A stretch of 40,743 nucleotides of DNA from an uncultured Anaerosolibacter sp. (GTDB lineage Bacteria; Bacillota_A; Clostridia; Peptostreptococcales; Thermotaleaceae). The notes beneath the pieces are model-generated. The model was not told the DNA's origin, searched no databases, and saw nothing but the letters and a program-made list of their open reading frames with translations. Positions 22,980-30,768 of this stretch are shown piece by piece. Position 1 is the stretch's first letter. The number at the start of each line of letters is the position of its first letter. A program made the translations under genes and the position numbers. The DNA is taken from positions 1 through 40,743 of the forward strand of contig CALECF010000097.1 in NCBI GenBank assembly GCA_937948705.1. Reading direction: 5' to 3'.

Positions 22980-24338
22980 ATGCAGTTGCCAAAACAATTT
23001 TTAGATAGGATGAAGGTTTTGTTAGAGGATGAATTTGAAGATTTTATTCATTCTTACGACGGATCAAAATACCAAGGGTTGAGAGTGAATACGCTGAAAA
23101 TATCGGTGGAGGAATTTTTGAAAATATCTCCTTTTACCTTAAAGCCCATTCCTTGGACAACGGATGGGTTTTATTATGATGAAGGAGAACGACCAGCAAA
23201 ACATCCCTATTATCATGGTGGATTATATTATATACAAGAACCTAGCGCCATGGCGCCAGCATCCGTTTTGGGTGCTTTTCCAGGAGATAAGGTCCTAGAC
23301 CTTTGTGCTGCACCAGGGGGAAAGACTGTACAGCTTGCAGCAAAGCTCAGTGGGGTGGGAATCCTTGTTACCAATGACATTAATTTTCAGAGGGTAAAGG
23401 CCCTGGTCAAAAATATAGAATTATTTGGCATCAAAAATGCGATCGTAACCAATGAAACACCAGAAAAATTAAAGAGGTACTTTTTAAGATATTTTGATAA
23501 AATTCTAATTGATGCGCCTTGCTCTGGAGAAGGAATGTTCCGAAAGGATGAAAAAATGGTTAAAAGTTGGGAACGCCAAGGGATTGAACCCTATGTGTTG
23601 ATGCAGCAAGCCATTATGGAATGTGTGGATGACATGTTGGCGGCAGAGGGAGAACTGCTATATTCAACCTGTACCTTTTCCCCAGAAGAGAATGAAGGAA
23701 TCATTGAAGAATTTATTTCAAAGCATAATGATTATGTGATTCACCCTATATCAAAGGCTCTAGGGTTTGACGAAGGTAGACCTCAGTGGATTGGAGGCAG
23801 TCAGGCTTTAAAAGGTAGTGCGAGGCTATGGCCCCATAAGATAGAGGGCGAAGGACATTTCTTAGCATGGTTAAAAAAAGAACATGGAGAGCCAATGGGG
23901 ATGAATGCCAATTATTCCGCTGAAGTGAAGGCACCAAAGGTATTCTCTACTTTTATGGAAGAAAACCTAAATACACAAATAGAAGGTATTTTTGAGATAC
24001 ATAATGATCAGTTATATTTATTGCCAGAAGGTTTACCTTCATTAAAAGGATTGAAAGTTTTAAGATCTGGATGGTTATTGGGAACGATGAAGAAAGATAG
24101 GTTTGAACCGAGCCAAGCCATGGCCATGGCATTATCTAGTAGGGATGCGAAGAGAGTTGTGAATCTGCAAGCGAAGGATCCGATGATTGTGAAATACCTT
24201 AAAGGAGAAACTTTGGATATTGAGGGAGAAAAGGGTTGGACCCTTGTATGCGTGGATCACTTTCCTGTGGGATGGGCAAAACAGACGGAAACTATGTTGA
24301 AAAACTATTATCCACCTGCTTGGAGATGGATAGATTAG
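22980..24338 (+). CDS. RsmF/NOP2-family rRNA cytosine-5 methyltransferase
   Basis: The 452-residue SAM-dependent RNA m5C methyltransferase probably acts on 16S rRNA. The SAM site reads VLDLCAAPGGKTVQLAAK (about 105-122). The two catalytic cysteines of this family are present: Cys181 in DAPCSGEGMF and Cys231 in YSTCTFSPEENEG. The C-terminal part (about 300-450) contains the RNA-binding extension seen in Firmicutes RsmF-like proteins, ending PPAWRWID. ATG 22980 follows AGAGGAGAT. An open frame reaching back to 22899 runs through the pssA terminator and is rejected. The RsuA-type gene follows after nine bases, so they form a unit. Confidence 0.93.
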   Translation: MQLPKQFLDRMKVLLEDEFEDFIHSYDGSKYQGLRVNTLKISVEEFLKISPFTLKPIPWTTDGFYYDEGERPAKHPYYHGGLYYIQEPSAMAPASVLGAFPGDKVLDLCAAPGGKTVQLAAKLSGVGILVTNDINFQRVKALVKNIELFGIKNAIVTNETPEKLKRYFLRYFDKILIDAPCSGEGMFRKDEKMVKSWERQGIEPYVLMQQAIMECVDDMLAAEGELLYSTCTFSPEENEGIIEEFISKHNDYVIHPISKALGFDEGRPQWIGGSQALKGSARLWPHKIEGEGHFLAWLKKEHGEPMGMNANYSAEVKAPKVFSTFMEENLNTQIEGIFEIHNDQLYLLPEGLPSLKGLKVLRSGWLLGTMKKDRFEPSQAMAMALSSRDAKRVVNLQAKDPMIVKYLKGETLDIEGEKGWTLVCVDHFPVGWAKQTETMLKNYYPPAWRWID

Positions 24339-24347
24339 GAGGCATAT

Positions 24348-25070
24348 ATGGCAAAAACACAGAGACTGGATAAAGTTCTCAGCAATATGGGATATGGTAC
24401 TAGAAGCGAAATAAAGATTTTTATCAAAAAAAATAGTGTCAAGGTGAATGGTGTAGGTTTAAAGGATGGAAGAGTTCATATCAGTCCCCAAGAAGATGTG
24501 ATTGAGGTGAATGGAGAGAGGCTTGAATATCGTGATGTGGTCTATCTTATGATGAATAAGCCCCAGGGGGTAATCTCTGCAAGCTATGATCCAAAGGTTG
24601 AGACAGTGGTGGACTTGGTAGACGAGGTTTATCGAGTATTTGAGCTCTTTCCTGTGGGTAGGCTAGATAAGGACACAGAGGGTTTACTCATATTAACCAA
24701 TGATGGAAAACTTGCCCATGAATTGCTGGCACCGAAGAAACATGTCCCTAAGACATATTTTGCAGTCATTGAGGGCAAGGTTAGCAGCGACGATCAATTG
24801 AGCTTTCAAAGGGGCGTAACCTTAGATGATGGATATGTGACCCAGTCCGCAGAGCTCACCATTTTAAAAAGTGATGATATCTCTGAGATTGAACTAACTA
24901 TTTATGAAGGTAAGTTTCATCAGGTGAAAAGAATGTTTGAAGCTGTGGGCAAGAAAGTCACCTATTTAAAACGTATTGCCATGGGAAGCCTGAAACTTGA
25001 TTCTGGCCTTGCCTTAGGAGAATATCGAGAGCTAACTGTAGAGGAAATTCAAATGCTTGTGAATAGATAG
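24348..25070 (+). CDS. RsuA-family 16S rRNA pseudouridine synthase
   Basis: The 240-residue enzyme isomerises a uridine in rRNA to pseudouridine. It has an S4 RNA-binding domain (about 4-50: RLDKVLSNMGYGTRSE), then the catalytic domain with Asp107 in VGRLDKDTEGLLILTNDG and the later EGKFHQVKRMFEAVGKKV. This combination is characteristic of RsuA/RluB/RluE proteins, and Gram-positive members usually modify 16S rRNA. It is cotranscribed with the preceding m5C methyltransferase, nine bases apart, forming an rRNA-modification pair. Its stop codon is within the 42-base palindromic terminator. Confidence 0.93.
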   Translation: MAKTQRLDKVLSNMGYGTRSEIKIFIKKNSVKVNGVGLKDGRVHISPQEDVIEVNGERLEYRDVVYLMMNKPQGVISASYDPKVETVVDLVDEVYRVFELFPVGRLDKDTEGLLILTNDGKLAHELLAPKKHVPKTYFAVIEGKVSSDDQLSFQRGVTLDDGYVTQSAELTILKSDDISEIELTIYEGKFHQVKRMFEAVGKKVTYLKRIAMGSLKLDSGLALGEYRELTVEEIQMLVNR

Positions 25071-25102
25071 AGGTGAAACCTAGGTTTCACCTCTATCTAT
25101 TC
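25061..25102. terminator. 42-base perfect palindromic terminator
   Basis: Arms 25061-25081 and 25082-25102 are exact reverse complements. The stops of both the RsuA-type gene and the converging minus-strand gene lie inside. Confidence 0.9.
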
Positions 25103-25804
25103 TGTCAGGGGGTCTTCTTCTTCGCTGGTTTTATTTGTATCAAACATAGACATAAGCTTCATCATCTGAGCCATTTTTTTGAACTGATCAATGTTTTTTG
25201 CTTGTTCTTCTGGGAGCATCGGACGGATGGCTTCGATCATCGCATCAATTTGCATTGGAGAATCGCCACCGTTATCAGTTTTCATTTGCCGTTGGATATC
25301 TAGTACCTTCTTCACATCTTTAAACTTATCCATCATAGACATAATGTTGGTGAAATTCAAAATCTGTGCTTTGTTTTCGCTGCTTATGGTATCTCCTAGG
25401 AGGTCCACGATTTCATTCACAATTTCCTTATTAAACTTTCCAGAGGAACTTTTAGCTTTCGACAAGGTTTTACTCAGGTCTTGAATGGAAGAAACCTTCT
25501 TAACGCCCTCCAGCAATTTGGTTAATCTCTCGATTGAATTTGAATCAATATTTACAGTTGGGGAAGAAATAGGTTTGGCTAAAATCAGTTTTCTGTCAAA
25601 ACTATGGGTAGATAGCTTTGGTCTAGGCAGTATAGAAGGATTCCTGTCCTTCAAAAGAAATAGTAGCGCAAAAGGAATAAGTACAAAAATTAATTTTTTA
25701 TTGTTATCTGAGGTGAGCTGTGCGATGCCAAGCTCTTCAAAAGATTTTAGAATCTCATTTGATAGTGGCGTTTCATTATTTTTCGAGGGAATAAACTCAT
25801 TCAT
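25097..25804 (-). CDS. Hypothetical membrane-anchored protein (235 aa)
   Basis: I do not recognise this protein. It has a polar N-terminus, one hydrophobic segment (LIFVLIPFALLFLL, about 37-50) and a long helical region rich in Lys, Ser and Met. The region includes LLEGVKKVSSIQDLSKTLSK and ends with PMLPEEQAKNIDQFKKM, then AQMMKLMSMFD and an acidic tail. ATG 25804 is preceded by AGGAGG. It is divergent from the 25956 gene across 151 bases. The two products share a Met-rich, helical style, so they may be functionally linked. Heptad-like spacing hints at a coiled coil or helical bundle facing the cytosol. Sporulation or envelope roles are guesses only. Confidence 0.75.
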   Translation of the reverse strand: MNEFIPSKNNETPLSNEILKSFEELGIAQLTSDNNKKLIFVLIPFALLFLLKDRNPSILPRPKLSTHSFDRKLILAKPISSPTVNIDSNSIERLTKLLEGVKKVSSIQDLSKTLSKAKSSSGKFNKEIVNEIVDLLGDTISSENKAQILNFTNIMSMMDKFKDVKKVLDIQRQMKTDNGGDSPMQIDAMIEAIRPMLPEEQAKNIDQFKKMAQMMKLMSMFDTNKTSEEEDPLTE

Positions 25805-25955
25805 AGTTTGCCTCCTAACATAAAAATGCACCTTTAATCTATACTATGCATACCCTCAATTATTGTTACAATATTCTTGGAGAAATCAACGTTATAAATG
25901 ATAATAATGGCACATACATATAAATGAATACCAAATCGTATTTGGAGGTGCTAGT

Positions 25956-26252
25956 ATGGGAAGCATAGACCAGAGAAGGCTGCAGGGACTGATGCGGATG
26001 ATGGGTGGTATGAACATCAATCCACAACAATTGAAAATGTTCGAAGAAATGACGAGCAAGTATGGAGATAAAAGTGAAGAAGAGATCATTCAGGAACTCA
26101 CCCAACTAAATGAAGTATTGGGTAAAGATAAAGAAAAGTACTTGAAGCAGATGGAAGCACTGGCACAAATGAAAGACTTCCTTAATGACGAACAACGGCA
26201 GAAGCTAGATCGAATGATAGCGTTTCTGAATAAAACAGAAAGTCAGGAATAG
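25956..26252 (+). CDS. Hypothetical helical protein (98 aa)
   Basis: This is a small, charged, all-helical protein of unknown function. It begins QRRLQGLMRMMGGMNINPQQ and continues with LKMFEEMTSKYGDKSEEEII, then ends ALAQMKDFLNDEQRQKLDRM and a short tail. The helix-breaking NDEQRQKL element resembles short helical proteins found next to sporulation genes, though I know no family for it. ATG 25956 has a strong GGAGGTG. It is divergent from the 25097 gene and followed by a double-hairpin terminator. Confidence 0.75.
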   Translation: MGSIDQRRLQGLMRMMGGMNINPQQLKMFEEMTSKYGDKSEEEIIQELTQLNEVLGKDKEKYLKQMEALAQMKDFLNDEQRQKLDRMIAFLNKTESQE

Positions 26253-26261
26253 TGATCACAG

Positions 26262-26314
26262 GTAGGATGTATGGGAAATCGTAGAACTACGATTGGCTAT
26301 ACATCCTACTTTTT
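26262..26314 (+). terminator. Double-stem terminator
   Basis: The outer stem is GTAGGATGTAT (26262-26272) with ATACATCCTAC (26299-26309). The inner stem is AATCGTAG with CTACGATT. TTTTT follows. Confidence 0.85.
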
Positions 26315-26484
26315 CTCATTATTTGATGGTAAAAATAAATTCTCTTTTTTTAAGGCATTATTTTATCTTTGTATTTATCTATCTTTTTTGCTATGATTCT
26401 TGTAGGTGGATTGGAATGAAGGACATCTGCTGCTCAAGATTTGGTGCCAGAGGGAAAGACAGTCGCTTCCTTCTTAGAATGTAA

Positions 26485-26509
26485 ATAGGCTAGGAGATTC
26501 CTAGCCTAT
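26485..26509 (-). terminator. Terminator of MltG-like gene
   Basis: The 11-bp perfect stem ATAGGCTAGGA with TCCTAGCCTAT is followed on the minus strand by TTTACATTC. It lies 36 bases past the stop of the minus-strand gene. Confidence 0.65.
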
Positions 26510-26545
26510 CATTATGTTCCTATGAACTTTGTAAAAACTAACTTT

Positions 26546-27094
26546 TTAAGAAGTTTTTTTTGCGCCGGTAATGGTATAGATCACATCATCAAGGGAAGCA
26601 TTAGAAGGTACTGAAAACTTACCAGATTTTAATTTTGACTCCAGCTTTAACTCTTGTATGCGAGCAATAAATTTTGCAGTGTTGTCAATGAGACCATTTT
26701 GCTTTAGAATATTAGCGATACCGCTGCCAGGTGTGCCGTTGGGAATGTTTATCTGAATCAAGGTAGTCTGAGGTGCCACAGCAATAACAACGGTTTCTAA
26801 AACCGGTGGAGTTTTTTGTTCATTGGGTGGTGGTGCACTCTCATTGTTGCTAGGGGACCCGTTTTGGGATGAATTCTCAGGTGTTGACTTTGTAGATGGG
26901 GTCTCTAATGGCGCTTCATCGGTTTTAGGATTTTGTTTTTCAACTACAGGTGTCTCGGTGGGAAGTTTATGGGTTGAAAAAGCCAAAGAATCTGAAACTT
27001 TCCAAGTAATCACTGTAGACATGATCAAGATGATAACAAAGGCAAGTAATACATCACTGGCTTCGTATAATAAATCTTTGAATTTCTCAAACAT
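26546..27094 (-). CDS. Membrane protein with MltG-like N-terminal domain only
   Basis: The 182-residue product has one membrane helix (VLLAFVIILIMSTVITW, about 15-31). A long Pro-, Ser- and Asn-rich linker follows (about 45-100: STKSTPENSSQNGSPSNNES), then a C-terminal domain of about 75 residues. That domain, IQINIPNGTPGSGIANILKQ then NGLIDNTAKFIARIQEL and LKSGKFSVPSN, matches the LysM-like region that precedes the catalytic core of endolytic transglycosylase MltG. The catalytic domain is absent, so it cannot cut glycan itself. A role in binding peptidoglycan, for example in the spore cortex or septum, is inference. ATG 27094 follows AGGAGGAT. Confidence 0.8.
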   Translation of the reverse strand: MFEKFKDLLYEASDVLLAFVIILIMSTVITWKVSDSLAFSTHKLPTETPVVEKQNPKTDEAPLETPSTKSTPENSSQNGSPSNNESAPPPNEQKTPPVLETVVIAVAPQTTLIQINIPNGTPGSGIANILKQNGLIDNTAKFIARIQELKLESKLKSGKFSVPSNASLDDVIYTITGAKKTS

Positions 27095-27258
27095 TTTGTA
27101 TCCTCCTCTTAAGTAACGCCAAAACTTATATATAGGATAACATAATCCTAAGGCTGGTTTCAACTGCAATGAAAAATATATTGGGGGATTCCTATGACAT
27201 AAGATGGGTATTGGGTGGTTAGGATATGGAGAAATTATGGATAGGAAGGAGTGAAACT

Positions 27259-27759
27259 ATGCAGAAATATCAGTATTGTCCTAAATGTGGAGGAAAGCTA
27301 TACTTCAATCAGTTTCACGATCGTCAACGATTAAAATGTGAAGAATGCAGCTTTATATTGTATGAGAATCCTATTGTTGGCGTAGCGGCAATTTTATTGA
27401 AAGATAATAAAATATTGTTAGGGAAAAGAAATACGAGCTATAAGAATTTGTGGTGTATACCTTGTGGGTATGTTGAATACGATGAAGATGTTTATGATGC
27501 AGTGGCAAGAGAATTTAAAGAAGAAACAGGATTGGATATTGCCATTGACAGGGTATACACAGTTCAATCCAATTTTCATAATCCAGAAAGACATACGGTA
27601 GGTGTCTGGTTTTTAGCCCATGAAAGAGGGGGGAAGCTAGAGGCCTCTGATGATTTAGACCAAGTGGATTATTTTGACTTGGATCATATGCCGCCATTGG
27701 CATTTCCAACGGATGAGATCGTCATAGAAATGTTGAAAAAAGACATGGGGAGAGAGTGA
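27259..27759 (+). CDS. Zinc-ribbon Nudix hydrolase
   Basis: The 166-residue protein has an N-terminal zinc ribbon (CPKC and CEEC, residues about 7-31) joined to a Nudix domain with the box GYVEYDED followed by REFKEETGLD (about 75-97). This fusion resembles the NudC/YjaD group but lacks the SQPWPFPxS motif that marks NADH pyrophosphatases, so it is more likely a general nucleotide-sugar or ADP-ribose hydrolase. In the box, YDED replaces the usual PGET, still leaving the REx2EE core. ATG 27259 has AAGGAG nine bases before it. It overlaps the next gene by GTGA, so the two are translationally coupled. Confidence 0.88.
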   Translation: MQKYQYCPKCGGKLYFNQFHDRQRLKCEECSFILYENPIVGVAAILLKDNKILLGKRNTSYKNLWCIPCGYVEYDEDVYDAVAREFKEETGLDIAIDRVYTVQSNFHNPERHTVGVWFLAHERGGKLEASDDLDQVDYFDLDHMPPLAFPTDEIVIEMLKKDMGRE

Positions 27760-28748
27760 ATAATTTGAGAGAACTAAACGTAGGAAAAAATGAAGGAAAT
27801 CAGCGTGTCGATAAATTTCTAAGAAAGTATTTACCAAAAGCATCTTTAGGATTTATTTATAAAATGATTCGAAAGAAGAATATTAAGGTCAATGGCAGCA
27901 AGATTGACAATGACTACATATTGAAGGATGGGGATCTGGTTCAGTTATACCTTAGCGAGGATACGATTGAAGGGTTCTATGAAAAAAAGGAAATTAAAAC
28001 TATTAAGATGTCTTTTAAGGTCGTATATGAAGACGAAAACATTCTGCTGGCCAATAAACCCTTTGGATTATTAGTACATGGTGATAGTATGGAAAAGAAG
28101 AATACCCTAATCAATCAGGTGCTGAGTTATCTCCATGCCAAGGGGGAATATGATCCAAGGGACGAAAAAACCTTCGTACCAGCTAGTGTCAATCGTCTAG
28201 ACAGAAATACCAGTGGTATTGTTATTTTTGCGAAAAATTATGAAACAGTTCAAAATTTAAATAAAATGGTAAGAGAGAAAGAATACATTAGAAAGTATTA
28301 TTTAACCATTGTAAAGGGTCGGGTCATGAAAGGACAAGAATTAAAGGGGTATATGACCAAGGACGAAGGCAAGAATCGTGTTCAATTAGCGAATCGGGGG
28401 GACCAAGATGCAAAAGAGATGCATACCATTTATAAGCCATTGAAAAGTACCGATGGGTTTAGTCTTTTAGAAGTGGAGATTGTCACTGGAAGAACCCATC
28501 AGATTAGGCTCCATCTTTCAAGTATTGGACATCCTATCATCGGCGATTCAAAATATGGAAATGCTAACATCAACCAAACGATGAAGAAAAATTTTGGACT
28601 AGAGACACAATTTTTACATGCCTATAAAATATATTTTGATAAATGTTTAGGTAATCTCACCTATTTAGAAGGAAAGAGTTTTGAAGCTCCCCTTCCCAAA
28701 AGACTGAAGGATATTGAAGATAGGTTAATCAATGATTGGTCAGAGTAG
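27756..28748 (+). CDS. RluA-family pseudouridine synthase
   Basis: The 330-residue enzyme combines an S4 domain (about 16-70: RVDKFLRKYLPKASLGFIYK) with the RluA catalytic domain. Catalytic Asp149 lies in NRLDRNTSGIVIFAK, and TGRTHQIRLHLSSIGHPIIG follows later. RluC/RluD-type members modify 23S rRNA, though some Gram-positive paralogues act on tRNA. It also contains an insert around 110-140 (KKNTLINQVLSYLHAKG), seen in the RluC-like clostridial group. The start is GTG 27756 in a GTGA overlap with the upstream Nudix gene. TTG 27765 is an alternative. Confidence 0.92.
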   Translation: MNNLRELNVGKNEGNQRVDKFLRKYLPKASLGFIYKMIRKKNIKVNGSKIDNDYILKDGDLVQLYLSEDTIEGFYEKKEIKTIKMSFKVVYEDENILLANKPFGLLVHGDSMEKKNTLINQVLSYLHAKGEYDPRDEKTFVPASVNRLDRNTSGIVIFAKNYETVQNLNKMVREKEYIRKYYLTIVKGRVMKGQELKGYMTKDEGKNRVQLANRGDQDAKEMHTIYKPLKSTDGFSLLEVEIVTGRTHQIRLHLSSIGHPIIGDSKYGNANINQTMKKNFGLETQFLHAYKIYFDKCLGNLTYLEGKSFEAPLPKRLKDIEDRLINDWSE

Positions 28749-28837
28749 TGACGGACATAAATAAAGGCTGTTCATGTGTTCCTAAGATAGATAAAATAGA
28801 AGAAAGATCAAGCTGATCATGAAAGAAGGGGATACTC

Positions 28838-29641
28838 ATGAATGTTTTTTCCGAACCTGAAGTCAGTGGAAATTCTCTGTGGTTTGTTTTTCATAAGGAT
28901 CAACTGCTTATAAAAAAGGTAAATGAAGGATGGGAAATTCCCACAAAAGAGGATTTAAAGCTGGTAGAATCTATACCTAATAAATATCTGTTTCTTGGGA
29001 AGAACAAAGAAACCGACTGTTTTACAGCAGCGTTAAGTACCAATGAAATCCATGGAGATGGAATGGCTTTCATTGGTTTGAGAGAACTCTTCGGAAAGGT
29101 TGACGAAGTACTGTTCTGGGTTGCAGGAAAAGCTATTCAGATTGTAAATTGGGATAAAACCTATCAATTTTGTGGACAGTGCGGCACACCCACTGTGACA
29201 AAGAAAAATGAATTTGCCAAGCTTTGTCCTGGATGCGGGCTTACAAATTATCCGCGTATTTCACCAGCCATCATCGTGGCGGTGGTGAAAGGGAATAAAA
29301 TCTTATTAGCACAAAGCAGCCGTTTTACTTCGCAATTTTATAGTGTCCTTGCTGGATTCGTAGAGCCAGGAGAAACACTGGAGGAATGTGTGGAGCGGGA
29401 AGTAAGAGAGGAAACAGGCATTGAAGTGAAAAATATCAAGTATTTTGGAAGTCAATCTTGGCCTTTTCCAAATTCCCTTATGATCGCTTTTACAGCGGAG
29501 TATGTCGCAGGAGAGATAAAGGTAGATGGAGAGGAAATTATCGAAGCCAAATGGTTTTCTGTAGAGGATCTTCCTGCCATTCCTGGTAGTATTAGCATCG
29601 CGAGAAAACTCATTGATTGGTTTATAGTAGTCCACAAATAA
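28838..29641 (+). CDS. nudC: NADH pyrophosphatase / RNA deNADding enzyme NudC
   Basis: NudC cleaves NADH to NMNH and AMP and removes NAD caps from RNA. The 267-residue protein has the NudC N-terminal domain, then a zinc ribbon (Cys112, Cys115, Cys130, Cys133). The Nudix box is GFVEPGET with REVREETG (about 173-195), and the family-defining SQSWPFPNSLM is near 205. ATG 28838 follows GAAGGGGAT. It is downstream of the RluA gene by 89 bases and may be read alone. A 16-bp perfect hairpin after the stop is shared with the convergent asparaginase gene. Confidence 0.94.
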   Translation: MNVFSEPEVSGNSLWFVFHKDQLLIKKVNEGWEIPTKEDLKLVESIPNKYLFLGKNKETDCFTAALSTNEIHGDGMAFIGLRELFGKVDEVLFWVAGKAIQIVNWDKTYQFCGQCGTPTVTKKNEFAKLCPGCGLTNYPRISPAIIVAVVKGNKILLAQSSRFTSQFYSVLAGFVEPGETLEECVEREVREETGIEVKNIKYFGSQSWPFPNSLMIAFTAEYVAGEIKVDGEEIIEAKWFSVEDLPAIPGSISIARKLIDWFIVVHK

Positions 29642-29676
29642 AACTACAGCCTTTGGAAAGTCCAAAGGCTGTAGTT
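29642..29676. terminator. 16-bp bidirectional terminator
   Basis: Arms 29642-29657 and 29661-29676 are exact reverse complements with a three-base loop, placed between the stops of nudC and the converging asparaginase gene. Confidence 0.88.
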
Positions 29677-29686
29677 CTGCAATGTA

Positions 29687-30697
29687 TTAAAATTTCTGCA
29701 ATTCAAATACAGGATGAAGCTCACCAATAGCTTCGCCGCGATGATTTTTGACTTGGGGTTTCCAAAGAGCCTTTAACTGGCAAAATTCATTCATAGTGAG
29801 TAGATCAAGCTTATTTAACACGTCAATGATGACTGGATCAATGGCGCGGTAGGAACCATCATCAATCTTTAGAGAAATACCTATATCCTCATTTATAATG
29901 CCAATATTATACACGGCTTCAGCCCCTAACTTAGCCACGAGCCTTCCCTTGGTGACTTCCATAAGAATGGTATCCAAGCGTGTTGTGCCGGCTACAAAGA
30001 ATGGATGGTTGGTCATAGCAGACTGAATGGTTCTTAAAACCTGAGCTCTTTCGGGTGGGAAATAGTTTTCTGGTTTTGAGAATCTTGCATAGGCCAAAGC
30101 CATTTTATGGATGCCCATGCCGAAAACGGGAACACCGCACCCATCGATGGCCACAGCTATGTCCTGAGGAGACATGTTGCAGCACTCCGCGATGGTATTC
30201 CGCATGATCTGTTGTATTGGGTGCTCCATATGTAAATAGTTTTCCATAGGAATGTGTAGCAGCTTTCCCAATGCCAGCATTGCAGAATGCTTGCCAGAGC
30301 AGGCATTATGGGTGGATTCATATGCATGACCACTGCGAAGAACATGATCAGCGGCTTTGTTATACATGGGAGCTGCAATACCACAGTCGAGATAGGACGC
30401 GTCATAGCCAATCTTGGATAAAATTGACTGTAATGCTGCAACGTGGGCCGGTTCTCCACCATGGGAGGATGTCATCAACGCCAGTTCGTGGGGTTGAATG
30501 TGAAAGGCTTCTATGCCACCGGCTTCCAAAAAAGGAATGGTTTGAAATGGCTTGGCTGCAGAACGCCAAAAGGTAAAACGATGGGGATCTCCCAGGGCAT
30601 ACAAAAGCTTACCTTCACCATTAACAATGGCTAAATCGCCGTGGTGACGACTTTCTACATAGCTACCCCTGGTTACATGAACGAGGATCTCTGACAA
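29687..30697 (-). CDS. L-asparaginase, rhizobial (AnsA/ReAV) type
   Basis: This enzyme hydrolyses asparagine to aspartate and ammonia. It belongs to the PF06089 family, unrelated to E. coli-type asparaginases. The catalytic elements of the Rhizobium etli enzyme are all present with nearly the same spacing: Ser46 and Lys49 in RSAAKPF, Ser78 in TSSHGGEP, the metal or regulatory Cys133 and Lys136 in ACSGKH, and Cys187 in DGCGVP. The start is TTG 30697, because AAGGAGG lies eight bases upstream. That start also puts the residue numbers two below those of R. etli. An ATG at 30736 lies beyond the ribosome site. The upstream region has an extended -10 promoter. Confidence 0.9.
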   Translation of the reverse strand: MSEILVHVTRGSYVESRHHGDLAIVNGEGKLLYALGDPHRFTFWRSAAKPFQTIPFLEAGGIEAFHIQPHELALMTSSHGGEPAHVAALQSILSKIGYDASYLDCGIAAPMYNKAADHVLRSGHAYESTHNACSGKHSAMLALGKLLHIPMENYLHMEHPIQQIMRNTIAECCNMSPQDIAVAIDGCGVPVFGMGIHKMALAYARFSKPENYFPPERAQVLRTIQSAMTNHPFFVAGTTRLDTILMEVTKGRLVAKLGAEAVYNIGIINEDIGISLKIDDGSYRAIDPVIIDVLNKLDLLTMNEFCQLKALWKPQVKNHRGEAIGELHPVFELQKF

Positions 30698-30744
30698 ATA
30701 AACCGCCTCCTTAGGGAAAAATATATTATAATACATATATATCT

Positions 30745-30753
30745 ATTATATCA
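30745..30753 (-). promoter_or_regulatory. Extended -10 promoter of asparaginase gene
   Basis: On the minus strand TGATATAAT gives a TGn extended -10 with a perfect TATAAT. It would start transcription near 30738, about 41 bases before the TTG start. No good -35 is visible. Confidence 0.5.
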
Positions 30754-30768
30754 TGAAAAGAATCATCC

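Larger units (their letters stand above)
26253..26545. other. Gap without supportable gene, two terminators
   Basis: The gap contains the terminator of the 98-residue protein (26262-26314) and a second hairpin near 26485-26509 facing the minus-strand MltG-like gene. A 63-codon frame at 26293-26484 starts inside the first terminator and is not believed. No other coding signal was found. Confidence 0.5.

Noticed and set aside
26293..26484. 63-codon plus-strand frame after the 98-residue protein gene
   Set aside because: It begins inside a terminator hairpin and has no ribosome site. Another frame gives LVPEGKTVASFLECK before a stop, which looks protein-like but is too short and closed upstream to support as a relic.
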